Part shown: positions 26,103 to 33,979 of the stretch, in pieces
Numbering within the stretch: the first letter of the stretch is position 1
Layout: the number at the start of each line of letters is the position of its first letter
Origin: Myxococcales bacterium
GTDB taxonomy: Bacteria > Myxococcota > Polyangia > Polyangiales > Polyangiaceae
Length of the DNA: 38,452 nucleotides
Direction of reading: 5' to 3'
Assembly: GCA_003151595.1 (NCBI GenBank)
Contig: PLXW01000173.1
Coordinates: 1 to 38,452 of the forward strand
Notes under the pieces: generated by a model
Database searches by the model: none
What the model saw: only the letters and a program-made list of their open reading frames with translations
Told to the model about the DNA's origin: nothing
Position numbers and translations under genes: made by a program

Positions 26103-26195
26103 AAAATGTGGGCTCATTTCCAGAGCGATCGGGCCCCCCGTCGCCAGACCGCTCCTTGCTCGTTGCCGGCCCGCGTGATACCGCGCGTCTCCCTC

Positions 26196-27302
26196 ATGGG
26201 CCTTTCAATCGGCATCGTCGGACTCCCCAACGTCGGCAAATCCACGCTCTTCAACGCGCTCTCCAGCGCGAAGGCCGAGGCTGCCAACTACCCCTTTTGC
26301 ACGATCGAGCCGAACGTCGGCGTCGTCGCCGTGCCCGATCCGCGCCTGCAAGCGCTCGATACGATCGTGCACGCCGAGAAGATCGTCCCCACGGCGATCA
26401 ACTTCGTGGACATCGCCGGCCTCGTCCGCGGCGCGAGCAAGGGCGAAGGGCTGGGCAACCAGTTCCTCAGCCACATTCGCGAGTGCGACGCGATCGTGCA
26501 GGTGGCGCGGTGCTTCGAGGACTCGAACGTCATTCACGTCGAGAACAAGGTCGATCCGGTGAGCGACATCGCCACGGTGACGACCGAGCTTTGCTTGAAG
26601 GACCTCGACACGGTGAACAAGCGCCTCGATCGCGCGCGCAAGGCGGCGAAGGGGAACATCCCGCTCGAGAAGCTGGCGTTCGAGATGTGCGAGTCGCTTG
26701 CCAAGCACCTCGACGGCGGAAACCCGGCGCGCACGTGGAAGCTCCCCGACGCGGCCGACGCGGCGATTGTGCTGCGCGACATGCAGCTCCTCACGGCCAA
26801 GCCCGCGTTCTACGTGGCCAACGTCGACGAGCCGACGCTCGCGAACCTCGAAGGGAACGCGCACTTCGTCGCGCTCCGAAACCTCGCGCGCTCGGAAGGC
26901 GCGCCGATCGTGCCGGTGGCCGCGGCGCTCGAAGCGCAGATTGCCGAGCTCGATCCCAGTGAGCGCGGAGAGTTCCTGGAGAGCGCGGGGCTCAAGGAGC
27001 CGGGCCTCCACGCCATCATTCGCGCCGGCTACGAGCTGCTCGGGCTTCTCACCTTCTTCACCGCCGGCAAGACCGAGGTTCGCGCCTGGACGACCGTGAA
27101 AGGCGCGCGCGCGCCGCAAGCCGCGGGCGTCATCCACACCGACTTCGAGAAGGGCTTCATCAAAGCCGAGGTCATCTGGTGGGAAGACTTCGTGAAGCTT
27201 CAGGGCGAAGCAAAGTGCCGCGACGCTGGAAAGCTCGCCATCGAGGGCAAGGAGTACATGATGCGCGACGGCGACGTGGTGCATTTTCGTTTTAACGTTT
27301 GA
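26196..27302 (+). CDS. ychF: Redox-responsive translation-associated GTPase/ATPase YchF (OLA1 family)
   Basis: 368 residues from the ATG at 26196, close to the usual 363-366. The P-loop [20 protein letters not shown] lies at the start, then [15 protein letters not shown], the switch II region [20 protein letters not shown], a coiled-coil insertion about 130-200, the G4-equivalent VANVDEP (NxxE rather than NKxD, which in this family allows ATP use), and the C-terminal TGS domain with [30 protein letters not shown] and the final [16 protein letters not shown]. Acts on ribosomes and stress translation. An upstream in-frame ATG at 26106 with a strong ribosome binding site would add 30 residues of unconserved sequence; homology favours 26196. 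Confidence 0.95.
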   Translation: MGLSIGIVGLPNVGKSTLFNALSSAKAEAANYPFCTIEPNVGVVAVPDPRLQALDTIVHAEKIVPTAINFVDIAGLVRGASKGEGLGNQFLSHIRECDAIVQVARCFEDSNVIHVENKVDPVSDIATVTTELCLKDLDTVNKRLDRARKAAKGNIPLEKLAFEMCESLAKHLDGGNPARTWKLPDAADAAIVLRDMQLLTAKPAFYVANVDEPTLANLEGNAHFVALRNLARSEGAPIVPVAAALEAQIAELDPSERGEFLESAGLKEPGLHAIIRAGYELLGLLTFFTAGKTEVRAWTTVKGARAPQAAGVIHTDFEKGFIKAEVIWWEDFVKLQGEAKCRDAGKLAIEGKEYMMRDGDVVHFRFNV

Positions 27303-27377
27303 CCCGGTGACCTTGTGCCTCACTCCGCCCGCTGGCGCGGGCTCCGTTGCGGCAACAGGGGGGCGCTCTTGCACCCC

Positions 27378-27401
27378 GGGGGGAGCGCGGCCGCTCCTCC
27401 C
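27378..27401. terminator. GC-rich hairpin downstream of ychF
   Basis: A ten-pair stem with one G-T pair (GGGGGAGCG against CGCTCCTCCC, loop CGGC) lies 75 bases after ychF. No T-tract follows. The 201-base gap up to the next gene holds no other recognisable element. Confidence 0.45.
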
Positions 27402-27503
27402 CGGACCCCCCAGCCGAGTGAGAGAGAAGTCGCTGCGGCGAAGGGATGATTGCCAGGGCGCGGCGCACGCGGCAGAGTCAGGAACCAGGGAGCGGGATCA
27501 CGA

Positions 27504-28328
27504 ATGAAGCCGACCATGCGTGGGACGATGGCGCTGACGATGATTCTCGCGAGCGCGTGGAGCGCGCGCGCGATGGCCGACACGACCAACGACGTGGTGG
27601 TGTTGCCGGCGGCGCCCCGTGAGGTGAAGACCGAGGTCCCGATCCTGGCGTACACGTACCAGGCGTCAGGCGTCTCGGCGGGGTCGGTGGGCGCCCAGGC
27701 GTACGGGCTCGGATCGGGCGCGTCGGGCGGCGTCGGGTACGAGGGGCAGAAGCGCGGGATCGTCGGAGGCGGAGTCACCGTGTGGGGCTCGCCGTTCGAG
27801 AGGCTCACGCTGATCGGGGATGCGCCGCGCGACGTGACGGGGAACTTCGCCCCCTCGGCCGCGGTCGTCGTGCGCCTCTTCGGTAACGCGAGCGACGGCT
27901 TCTCGATGGGCCTCCTCGGCAAGTTCAAGGTCGAGGGGTTCGGCGTCGGCAAGAACGACGAGATCGAGAGCGAGATCGAAGGGGGCGTGCTGCTCGGGTA
28001 CTCGAAGTACCGGTGGCACTTCGATCTCAACGCGGTCACCGGCTTCGGCACGGGCGACGACGGCGAGATCGACGGCGAAGCGCGGCTTCGGATCGGCGCC
28101 GACGTCAGCCATCTCGTGCGGGTGGGGATCGACGGGCAGGCTCGCTATCGGATGGCGGGAGCCACCACGCTGATCGGCGGACGCGCGGGCGACTTCCAGG
28201 GCGGCCCGCAGGTCATGCTCGGCAGCGGGCACTTCTACGGCGCAGTCACCGCGGGACCGGCGACCACGAACATCTACTCCGGGATCGGCTGGGGCGCGTT
28301 CGTGGCGCTCGGCGGCACGACGCTGTAG
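27504..28328 (+). CDS. Predicted exported outer-membrane-like protein, function unknown
   Basis: 274 residues. Sec signal peptide MKPTMRGTMALTMILASAWS with likely cleavage after AMA (residue 25). The mature part is rich in Gly and alternating polar/hydrophobic stretches ending in aromatic residues (RGIVGGGVTVWGSPFERLTL, SAAVVVRLFGNASDGFSMGL, GVLLGYSKYRWHFDLNAVTG, ARLRIGADVSHLVRVGIDGQ, MLGSGHFYGAVTAG), which suggests a small beta-barrel. No family was recognised. The ATG at 27504 gives the signal directly; an in-frame ATG at 27450 would bury it. It is convergent with the large lipoprotein gene, 16 bases apart. Confidence 0.7.
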   Translation: MKPTMRGTMALTMILASAWSARAMADTTNDVVVLPAAPREVKTEVPILAYTYQASGVSAGSVGAQAYGLGSGASGGVGYEGQKRGIVGGGVTVWGSPFERLTLIGDAPRDVTGNFAPSAAVVVRLFGNASDGFSMGLLGKFKVEGFGVGKNDEIESEIEGGVLLGYSKYRWHFDLNAVTGFGTGDDGEIDGEARLRIGADVSHLVRVGIDGQARYRMAGATTLIGGRAGDFQGGPQVMLGSGHFYGAVTAGPATTNIYSGIGWGAFVALGGTTL

Positions 28329-28344
28329 CGCGGCCCGACGCGAA

Positions 28345-31300
28345 TCAGTTCGCGAGGCCGAAGGGGATCGTGAACCCTTCGATGCGTCCGGCCGCGTCGC
28401 CGACGAACAGGTAGGCCTGCGAGAACGTCGAGTCGAAGTCGAAGCCCGGGTTGGCCACGGCGGTCGCCGCGACGGCGCTGAACTGCCGGATCTTCGACGT
28501 GATGCACGTGCCGCCGTTGGTCGTCTGCGTGCCGACGACGCCGTTGTCGAACGGGAGCTCGATCACCGCCCCCTGGCTCGTCGCGAAGTAGAAGTGATCC
28601 GCTTGCGAGCCCGGGTCGCCCACCGCGTTCCCCGCGGCCGGCGTGTAGCTGCAGAGGAGAGACAAGGTCGGCGTGTTTCCGCCGCTGTCCTTGAGCAGGA
28701 GGATCTGGCTGTTCTGGCGGACGACGATCTGCCCTTGATGGGCGTGTGAGACCGACACGTTGCTGTACGAGGGGGAGCCGGAGCCGAAGGTGGCGAGCTC
28801 GCAGGGGGGCGTCGTGCAGGTGCCGGCGATCGCGTTGGCCGTCCCGATGTACACCGACGACGTCCCCGCCGAGTAGAAGTGCCCGCAGCGGCTGGCGTCG
28901 TTGACGGCCAGGCCGCTCTCGGAGACCACGGCGGTGGCGAAGCCGGTGGTCGAGTCGACCGCGATCTGCGCGCCGGTCGCGGCGTTGATGGTGACGATCG
29001 CTCCGCTCCCGCCGCCCGTGGGCGCCAAGGAGCCGACGATGATCTGGTTTCGGTTCGTGCTGCACCCGTCGGCATAAGCGTCCGGGTAGAGGCTCGTGAT
29101 CGCGCCGAGCTTGATCGTGGGCTCGGGGTCGTACTTCCAGGCGAACGTGCCGTCGTCGGCGCGGAAGGCGTAGACGCGGTTGCCTTTGGTCGCCGGCGCA
29201 GCGCAAGTGGCTCCGTCGCGCGTGCCGACGATGATGAAGCTCGTGTGATCGTCACCCGTGAACGTGCCCGAGGGGTCGAGCTGGACGCTGTCGCTGCACG
29301 GGTTGGGGACCGCGTTGTTCTTGCATCCCACGTCGACCAGGTAGTCGTTGGCGCCCCCGCTGGTGCGCGCGATCGACGCACGCCACACGCACGCGCCGGT
29401 GGTCGGATCGACGCGGTAGACGAACCCGTCGGTGGAACCGAAGAAGAGCGCGCCGCTGGCGTTCGGAACGCCGTTGCGGTTCGCGAACTCGGCGGGGACG
29501 GCGCGCGTGGCCGCCGTGGCGAGCCCTTCGACGTAGTAGCGGTTCGTACCGAGCGCGAAGTTGAACTCGCTGACCTGACCGCCGACCATCGCGGCCTCGG
29601 AAGCGACCCCTTCGCTGTTCATGCCGAGCGGTCCGAATCCGAAGCTGCCGAGCGACGTGTCCCAGCACCAGACGCCGTCGTGCCCCGTGGCGCAGGCGGC
29701 AGGAGCGGCGGCGATGACGACGACCTCCGCGTTCGCGGGGTGGCACGCCGACGTGGCGGTACCGATCACCGTGAGCTGCGCGGAGCCGAGCGTCGCGCCC
29801 GCCGTCGCGCTCAAGGTGAGCGTCGAGCCGGAGCCCGCCGCGACGGTCGTCGGACTGAAGACGGCGGTCACGCCGCTCGGTAGGTTCTGGATGCCCAGCG
29901 TGATCGTCTCGGCCAAACCTCTGCTCGAGGACGTCGTGACCGCGTAGGCGTTGCTACCGCTCCTGGCCAGAGCCTCGCCGCTGGCGGGCTCGGCGACCGC
30001 GATCGTGAAATCGTTCGCCCCGCAGTTGGGGAACTCGAAGGACGCGACCTCGCTCTGCCAGTTGAACGGCTCGACGCGGTTCGTCGAGGTGCCGTAGTAC
30101 TCGGCCGTGTACCAGAACGTGCAATCGTCCGTTGGGTCGACGGTCATGTTGCTGTAGTCACCCCAGCGAGATCCCCCGGTCTCGACACCGGTTCCGGCCG
30201 TGACGGTGGTCTCGCCTTGCGCCATGCTCCCGAGCGCATCGGAGGCGAGGCGCCCGGTCACCATGACCTTGGGCATGACCGACGCGCTGGAGAGGCTGTA
30301 GCCCAACCCGAAATCCCCGGCCTGATCTTGAGCCAGGCTGGCCATCCACCGAAAGACGCCGTCGGTGGTACCGAAGGTTCCCGACTGATGCACCGTCCAC
30401 GTATTGCTGCCAGGTGGCGATGGGGACTGCAGCTCGTACCAGCGGACGCCGGAGCCGGCCGTGCCGCTCGTCGCCACCGAGTTGTTCGCGACGATCGATT
30501 CGTGCGTGCCGAAGTTCCGGTACCCGAGATTGAACATCATTCGCGAGTTGAGCGACTGCACCTGAGCTCCGGGCGACGGCTCGGGGATGCACGTGATTTG
30601 GTCCGCGGCCGCGATGCAGGCGTGCGCGAACGGAGCGACGGGGATCGTGGTCGGCCCGGTGAGAGCCGAGTTCGCCGGGGTCGTCCAGTCGACGTGGTAT
30701 TTGTAGGTATAGATGTTGTTGTCAGCGGGAGTGGTCGTGCTTCCGTTGCCCGGCATGAGGAAAAGCTCCGGCTCGCCCTTCGGCGGTTGGACTTGACCTT
30801 CGAGGCTCGCCGGAAGCGCACCATACGCAGTCGTTTTGAAAACACACTGCTGAGTCGCAGCGTTGCCCAAGAGCATGTTGGAGCGGTCCATCGCGCAGAA
30901 ATACCCGGCCACGTAGGCCGACTTCCCGAACATGTTGTAGGTCGCGTAGTACCCGTCCGGCCAGACTCCGAACTTGCCGTAATCGTTGAGCTGGTGATTG
31001 AAGAAGAAGTCGTAGGTCCAGTAGGCGCCCGTTGGATCGCTCGTCTTCGATACCGCCACGCACTGCCAGGACTTGGCCGTGTTCTTCCCGTCGTTCGGAA
31101 CGTCGAACTGGGTGATGAACCATCGGTCGGCGATGCCGTCGTAGACCACGACCGGGTCGCCGTCGTTCCGGGTCGCGCAGGAGTTTCCGTCGGCGTTCGA
31201 CAGCGTGCTCCAGAGGACGCTCGTGGAGCTCGAACCCCACAGGAGATGCCCGAGCTTGTCCCAGATGGCGAGGCCGCCGTTGACGGCCTGGACATAGTTG

Positions 31301-31791
31301 TTCGGGCCGACCGCGCCGACCGTATCGGGCGGGTCACCTGTGACCGTGAGGTGCGAGAGCGTGTCGCCTTGCCCGAGGAAGTTCTCGATCGTCACCGGCG
31401 CAGTCATGGGATGCGGAGCGAGCATCCTCTCGAGCACGGGATCCACGTCGGCGACCGCCCGCTGCGGCGGGAAGGGTGGGTAGTGCACTTCGTGCTCTTC
31501 GAGCGAGCGCGGGCCGCTCATCGGACCGATGTCGCGCAACACCAGTGAGCTCCCTGCCTGCGAGAGCTGGATGCTCGTGACCGGCGCGCGGACCGATCGC
31601 GAGTCGTCCGGCGGGCCGGCGTAGTAGTTCGTGGGGCGCGCTGGCGCCACGATCGGAGACGCGAGCGGAGCCGGCGCGCTCGTGCCCGATGGCGCGGGAT
31701 CGACGCCGATGCCGCAGGCGGCGGCCACCGCCACGAGCGCAGTGATGCCCGCGATCCAAGCGAGACCGAATCTCCCTCGCCTGGCGCTCAC
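28345..31791 (-). CDS. Large predicted lipoprotein with two beta-propeller-like regions
   Basis: 1148 residues. Lipoprotein signal FGLAWIAGITALVAVAAAC with lipobox AAAC (Cys26), then a Pro/Ala/Ser spacer. Region 1 (about 125-590) contains DTVGAVGPNNYVQAVNGGLA, IWDKLGHLLWG, GDPVVVYDGIADRWFITQFD and RWGDYSNMTVDPTDDCTFWY, a pattern seen in large secreted proteins with sialidase-like or other beta-propeller folds. A short Ig-like part follows (about 595-690, GLAETITLGIQNLPSGVTAV). Region 2 (about 700-1148) has PQQ-type blades: FFGSTDGFVYRVDPTTGACV, VYAFRADDGTFAWKYD, IVTINAATGAQIAVDSTTGF. Many paired Cys point to disulfides outside the cytoplasm. The GTG start at 31791 overlaps the upstream lipoprotein's TGA (GTGA). 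No enzymatic residue set is recognisable. Confidence 0.8.
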   Translation of the reverse strand: MSARRGRFGLAWIAGITALVAVAAACGIGVDPAPSGTSAPAPLASPIVAPARPTNYYAGPPDDSRSVRAPVTSIQLSQAGSSLVLRDIGPMSGPRSLEEHEVHYPPFPPQRAVADVDPVLERMLAPHPMTAPVTIENFLGQGDTLSHLTVTGDPPDTVGAVGPNNYVQAVNGGLAIWDKLGHLLWGSSSTSVLWSTLSNADGNSCATRNDGDPVVVYDGIADRWFITQFDVPNDGKNTAKSWQCVAVSKTSDPTGAYWTYDFFFNHQLNDYGKFGVWPDGYYATYNMFGKSAYVAGYFCAMDRSNMLLGNAATQQCVFKTTAYGALPASLEGQVQPPKGEPELFLMPGNGSTTTPADNNIYTYKYHVDWTTPANSALTGPTTIPVAPFAHACIAAADQITCIPEPSPGAQVQSLNSRMMFNLGYRNFGTHESIVANNSVATSGTAGSGVRWYELQSPSPPGSNTWTVHQSGTFGTTDGVFRWMASLAQDQAGDFGLGYSLSSASVMPKVMVTGRLASDALGSMAQGETTVTAGTGVETGGSRWGDYSNMTVDPTDDCTFWYTAEYYGTSTNRVEPFNWQSEVASFEFPNCGANDFTIAVAEPASGEALARSGSNAYAVTTSSSRGLAETITLGIQNLPSGVTAVFSPTTVAAGSGSTLTLSATAGATLGSAQLTVIGTATSACHPANAEVVVIAAAPAACATGHDGVWCWDTSLGSFGFGPLGMNSEGVASEAAMVGGQVSEFNFALGTNRYYVEGLATAATRAVPAEFANRNGVPNASGALFFGSTDGFVYRVDPTTGACVWRASIARTSGGANDYLVDVGCKNNAVPNPCSDSVQLDPSGTFTGDDHTSFIIVGTRDGATCAAPATKGNRVYAFRADDGTFAWKYDPEPTIKLGAITSLYPDAYADGCSTNRNQIIVGSLAPTGGGSGAIVTINAATGAQIAVDSTTGFATAVVSESGLAVNDASRCGHFYSAGTSSVYIGTANAIAGTCTTPPCELATFGSGSPSYSNVSVSHAHQGQIVVRQNSQILLLKDSGGNTPTLSLLCSYTPAAGNAVGDPGSQADHFYFATSQGAVIELPFDNGVVGTQTTNGGTCITSKIRQFSAVAATAVANPGFDFDSTFSQAYLFVGDAAGRIEGFTIPFGLAN

Positions 31792-32351
31792 TGTTGGCCT
31801 CCCACGGTGAACTTCACCTGCCGCGCTGCGAGCGGCGCTTGGGTGACGGCATCGCTCACGGCGAAGCCATAGAGCCCCGGTTGTGCGTTGCGCCCGAAGA
31901 GCGTTCCGGAGACCGCGAAGTCAAACGTCGCCGTGGTCGAGACGACCTGCGTTTGGTACATGGTCATCACGCCTCCGCCTGGCAACGCGGACGTCGCGAG
32001 ACGGAGCGTGCGCCCGTCGAAGCTGCCGTTGGAAAACGTGACGCGCACGAAGACGTCGGCCGTCGTCGCGTAGTCGAAGGCTTGTTGATCGGCGCCAGCC
32101 AGGGACGTCGAGGTCACCATCGTCGGCGGCGCGAGACTCGTAGGAATGGGGATCGGGATCGGCGCGACGGGGCTCGTAGGGGCGGACGCGACCGGCGGCG
32201 GCGTGACGCCGGGAGGAGGCGTCGCCCCCGGAGGCGATGCGGGCGTAGCGGCCGCGGGGACGACCCTGGACACGGACGACTCCGGTGATCCCGGCGCTCC
32301 GGTGTCGCAGGCAGCGACAAGGAGAACCAACAGCAGTCCGAGCTTCGTCAT
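31788..32351 (-). CDS. Small lipoprotein with Pro-rich linker, function unknown
   Basis: 187 residues. Signal MTKLGLLLVLLVAAC with lipobox VAAC (Cys15). A long Pro/Ala/Ser/Thr stretch (about 25-80, with PPGATPPPGVTPPP and PIPIPIPTS) is followed by a beta-rich domain of about 105 residues (FDYATTADVFVRVTFSNGSF, VVSTTATFDFAVSGTLFG, PGLYGFAVSDAVTQAPLAAR). No family recognised. The stop overlaps the start of the large propeller lipoprotein by 4 bases, so the pair is probably translated together and may form an envelope complex. ATG at 32351; no other start gives a signal. Confidence 0.72.
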   Translation of the reverse strand: MTKLGLLLVLLVAACDTGAPGSPESSVSRVVPAAATPASPPGATPPPGVTPPPVASAPTSPVAPIPIPIPTSLAPPTMVTSTSLAGADQQAFDYATTADVFVRVTFSNGSFDGRTLRLATSALPGGGVMTMYQTQVVSTTATFDFAVSGTLFGRNAQPGLYGFAVSDAVTQAPLAARQVKFTVGGQQ

Positions 32352-32497
32352 GCGCGGTCTCCGATCCTAGAAAGATACCGCGAGCGCCTCGCGCGGTCGA
32401 CGCGCAGTGATGTGGCAAACCGCGAACGGAGCCACATTCGACCACCCTGGTCCCTGACCGGGCTCCTGGTCCGGCCCCTAGTTCGTGAGGGGTTCCA

Positions 32498-32516
32498 CTC
32501 GTCTAATCTAGGCGAG
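32498..32516 (-). terminator. Small inverted repeat at the end of the ferritin-like gene
   Basis: CTCG-T-CTA and TAG-G-CGAG around ATC form an imperfect hairpin that overlaps the stop codon of the ferritin-like gene. It is a weak terminator candidate. The 156-base gap to the next lipoprotein start also has two copies of CCTGGTCC (about 32452-32472). Confidence 0.3.
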
Positions 32517-33302
32517 CCAATGGCATGCTCGCGCGTGCGCGATGGCAGGTGACATGTCTACCCCGACCTCCTCGAAGCCCGGGATGATGACACCGCCGAG
32601 CGCGCGCCTGTAGACAGCCACCGACGCCTCGCGACCCAAGTAGCCGAGCGACTCGAGCTCGACGTCGTCGCGCTTCGTCGTCGCCGGGGCGCGGAGCACG
32701 GGGCCCACCGTGCGATCGAGCATCGCCGGGAGGGCCGCGGACAGCGCTCCATGCGTCCCCGCGCGAGCGCGCTCCGCGACATAGGCCCACCCGAGTCGAC
32801 CGTGATCGATCTCGTCTTCGAGCAGCGACTCGACGGCGGCGTGCACCGCTTCGTCGGTCGTGCGCGCAGCCATCTCGGTGAAGAACACGCCCGTGAGCGT
32901 CTCGCTCAGGCAAGACATCTCGGCCACGTGGAAGAGAGCGCGGTCGCTCGGCGAGGCGTCGGCGTGCTCGGGAATCCTCGGCGCACCCCGCACGCGCGCC
33001 GGGACTTCGCGCTCGCCGAGCATCGCCGTCGCCAGGCGCCGACAGATGTCGGCGTGGCGCACTTCGTCCGATGCCGCGCGCGTCACCAGCGCTAGGACGA
33101 CAGGATCGCACCCCTCCTCGGCCAGCTCGCGCGCGACGATCGCGAACGCGCCCACGGCGAGGTGCTCCTGGACGTACCGCGCGCGCCACGAGTCGCCGAC
33201 GATCGCGCGCTTCTTCGGCGGGAGTCGCTCGACATCGAGCGCGTCCCATGGAATCGCACGCCGCTTGCCCAGGGTGCGCGGATCGAGGGGATCGCGTCGC
33301 AC
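32508..33302 (-). CDS. Ferritin-like diiron-carboxylate domain protein
   Basis: 264 residues from a GTG at 33302. The spacing of acidic and His residues is that of a diiron four-helix bundle: Glu46 (YVQEHLAVGAF), Glu80-x-x-His83 (ASDEVRHADIC), Glu134 (SCLSETLTGVFFTE) and Glu164-x-x-His167 (LEDEIDHGRLGW). These two ExxH pairs plus two lone Glu match ferritin-like oxidases and storage proteins. Length exceeds ferritin (about 170) and fits the larger ferritin-like family often seen in myxobacteria; function could be oxygenase, oxidase or iron handling. The GTG lies 5 bases after the small lipoprotein's stop and lacks its own ribosome binding site, so coupling is likely; a longer in-frame reading overlaps that lipoprotein and has non-coding-like composition. 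Confidence 0.78.
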   Translation of the reverse strand: MRRDPLDPRTLGKRRAIPWDALDVERLPPKKRAIVGDSWRARYVQEHLAVGAFAIVARELAEEGCDPVVLALVTRAASDEVRHADICRRLATAMLGEREVPARVRGAPRIPEHADASPSDRALFHVAEMSCLSETLTGVFFTEMAARTTDEAVHAAVESLLEDEIDHGRLGWAYVAERARAGTHGALSAALPAMLDRTVGPVLRAPATTKRDDVELESLGYLGREASVAVYRRALGGVIIPGFEEVGVDMSPAIAHARACHWLA

Positions 33303-33307
33303 GGAGA

Positions 33308-33610
33308 TCAGTCTTGGCTCGCATCGAGACGAAGGGCGGTCTCCGAAGGGAACGTGCGGACGTCGTCGGCCGCATCCACCGACCCGGTGTCGGGCGCCTC
33401 CAATGACGAGGTGTCTCCCTGCGCGTCGAGCGACCCACCCGCGTCCGGCGCTTGCGCCGGCCCCTCGGTGGGAAAGCTCGCGTCGTTCTGAGTCACAGGA
33501 GTACCGCCGCTCACGCTGCTGCTCCCGCACGCCGTCACTTCCACCGAGGCGCCGATCATCCCGATGCCCCCGAGGACAATCACGCGAAACAGTCGATCCC
33601 GCTCGCCCAT
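33308..33610 (-). CDS. Small Asp-rich lipoprotein
   Basis: 100 residues. Charged start MGERDRLFR, a hydrophobic stretch VIVLGGIGMIGASVEVTAC with lipobox VTAC (Cys28), then a disordered Asp/Ala/Ser/Gly tail with no recognisable domain. The ATG at 33610 has GAGAGG six to seven bases upstream, a good ribosome binding site. It is followed after 5 bases by the ferritin-like gene and is divergent from the RiPP precursor. Real by signal peptide and ribosome binding site; function unknown. Confidence 0.65.
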   Translation of the reverse strand: MGERDRLFRVIVLGGIGMIGASVEVTACGSSSVSGGTPVTQNDASFPTEGPAQAPDAGGSLDAQGDTSSLEAPDTGSVDAADDVRTFPSETALRLDASQD

Positions 33611-33723
33611 CGGTCACCTCTCTCGCGGAGCCACGACGATACCCTGCCACGCCGGCGCTCGCGACGATTCAAGAGGTCGTGTCGAGGTGCGTGCCGCCCC
33701 CACTCTTCGTGCAGCGTCCTGCC

Positions 33724-33744
33724 GAAAAGCGGAAAAAGCGGAAG
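33724..33744. repeat. Short tandem repeat in the RiPP promoter region
   Basis: Two and a partial copies of a GAAAAAGCG-like unit (GAAAAGCG, GAAAAAGCG, GAAG) lie in the 193-base region between the small lipoprotein (-) and the RiPP precursor (+). This is an AT-richer patch in a GC-rich region and a plausible regulator site. Confidence 0.4.
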
Positions 33745-33760
33745 GGGGTGACTCCTTTCG

Positions 33761-33771
33761 TGATGTCATCA
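33761..33771. promoter_or_regulatory. Perfect palindrome upstream of the RiPP precursor
   Basis: TGATGTCATCA is an 11-base palindrome centred on T, 33 bases before the preferred precursor start. It resembles a dimeric operator half-site pair; the regulator is unknown. Confidence 0.4.
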
Positions 33772-33789
33772 TGGTGGCGACCAGATCGT

Positions 33790-33795
33790 GGGGAG
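33790..33795 (+). promoter_or_regulatory. Ribosome binding site fixing the precursor start
   Basis: GGGGAG eight bases before the ATG at 33804. The in-frame ATG at 33771 has no such site, which favours the 57-residue precursor over the 68-residue one. Confidence 0.6.
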
Positions 33796-33803
33796 TCGAA
33801 GAA

Positions 33804-33977
33804 ATGGCGACTGACGGGACGGACGACCAGCGCGACCCGAAGACCCCAGGAAAGCCTGAGAGCTACGAACCGCCCGCGATCCTCTGGGAAGAGCCTTTCG
33901 AGCCCGTCGCGTTGGCGATGAGTTGCAATCACCAGCAGCTGAACCCCGGGTGCGATCCCGGCCCCTACGGCAGCTGA
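33804..33977 (+). CDS. Candidate RiPP precursor peptide
   Basis: 57 residues (68 if the ATG at 33771 is used). The N-terminal part is polar and charged (MATDGTDDQRDPKTPGKP), followed by a leader-like segment ESYEPPAILWEEPFEPVALA, whose Y-x-x-P-x-x-x-W-E-E-P pattern resembles recognition sequences bound by PqqD-type domains. The C-terminus is a probable core, SCNHQQLNPGC then DPGPYGS, with Cys41 and Cys50 enclosing eight residues, and a Gly/Pro-rich tail. Thioether, Cys-derived or other radical SAM chemistry on this core would fit. It stops 2 bases before the radical SAM/SPASM start, so the two are cotranscribed. No homologue is named; the call rests on context, size and composition. Confidence 0.75.
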   Translation: MATDGTDDQRDPKTPGKPESYEPPAILWEEPFEPVALAMSCNHQQLNPGCDPGPYGS

Positions 33978-33979
33978 CG

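Noticed and set aside
33303..33650. N-terminal extension of the ferritin-like protein to 33650
   Set aside because: Overlaps the small lipoprotein in another frame, is Arg/Gly-rich, and a coupled GTG at 33302 gives a normal ferritin-like protein.
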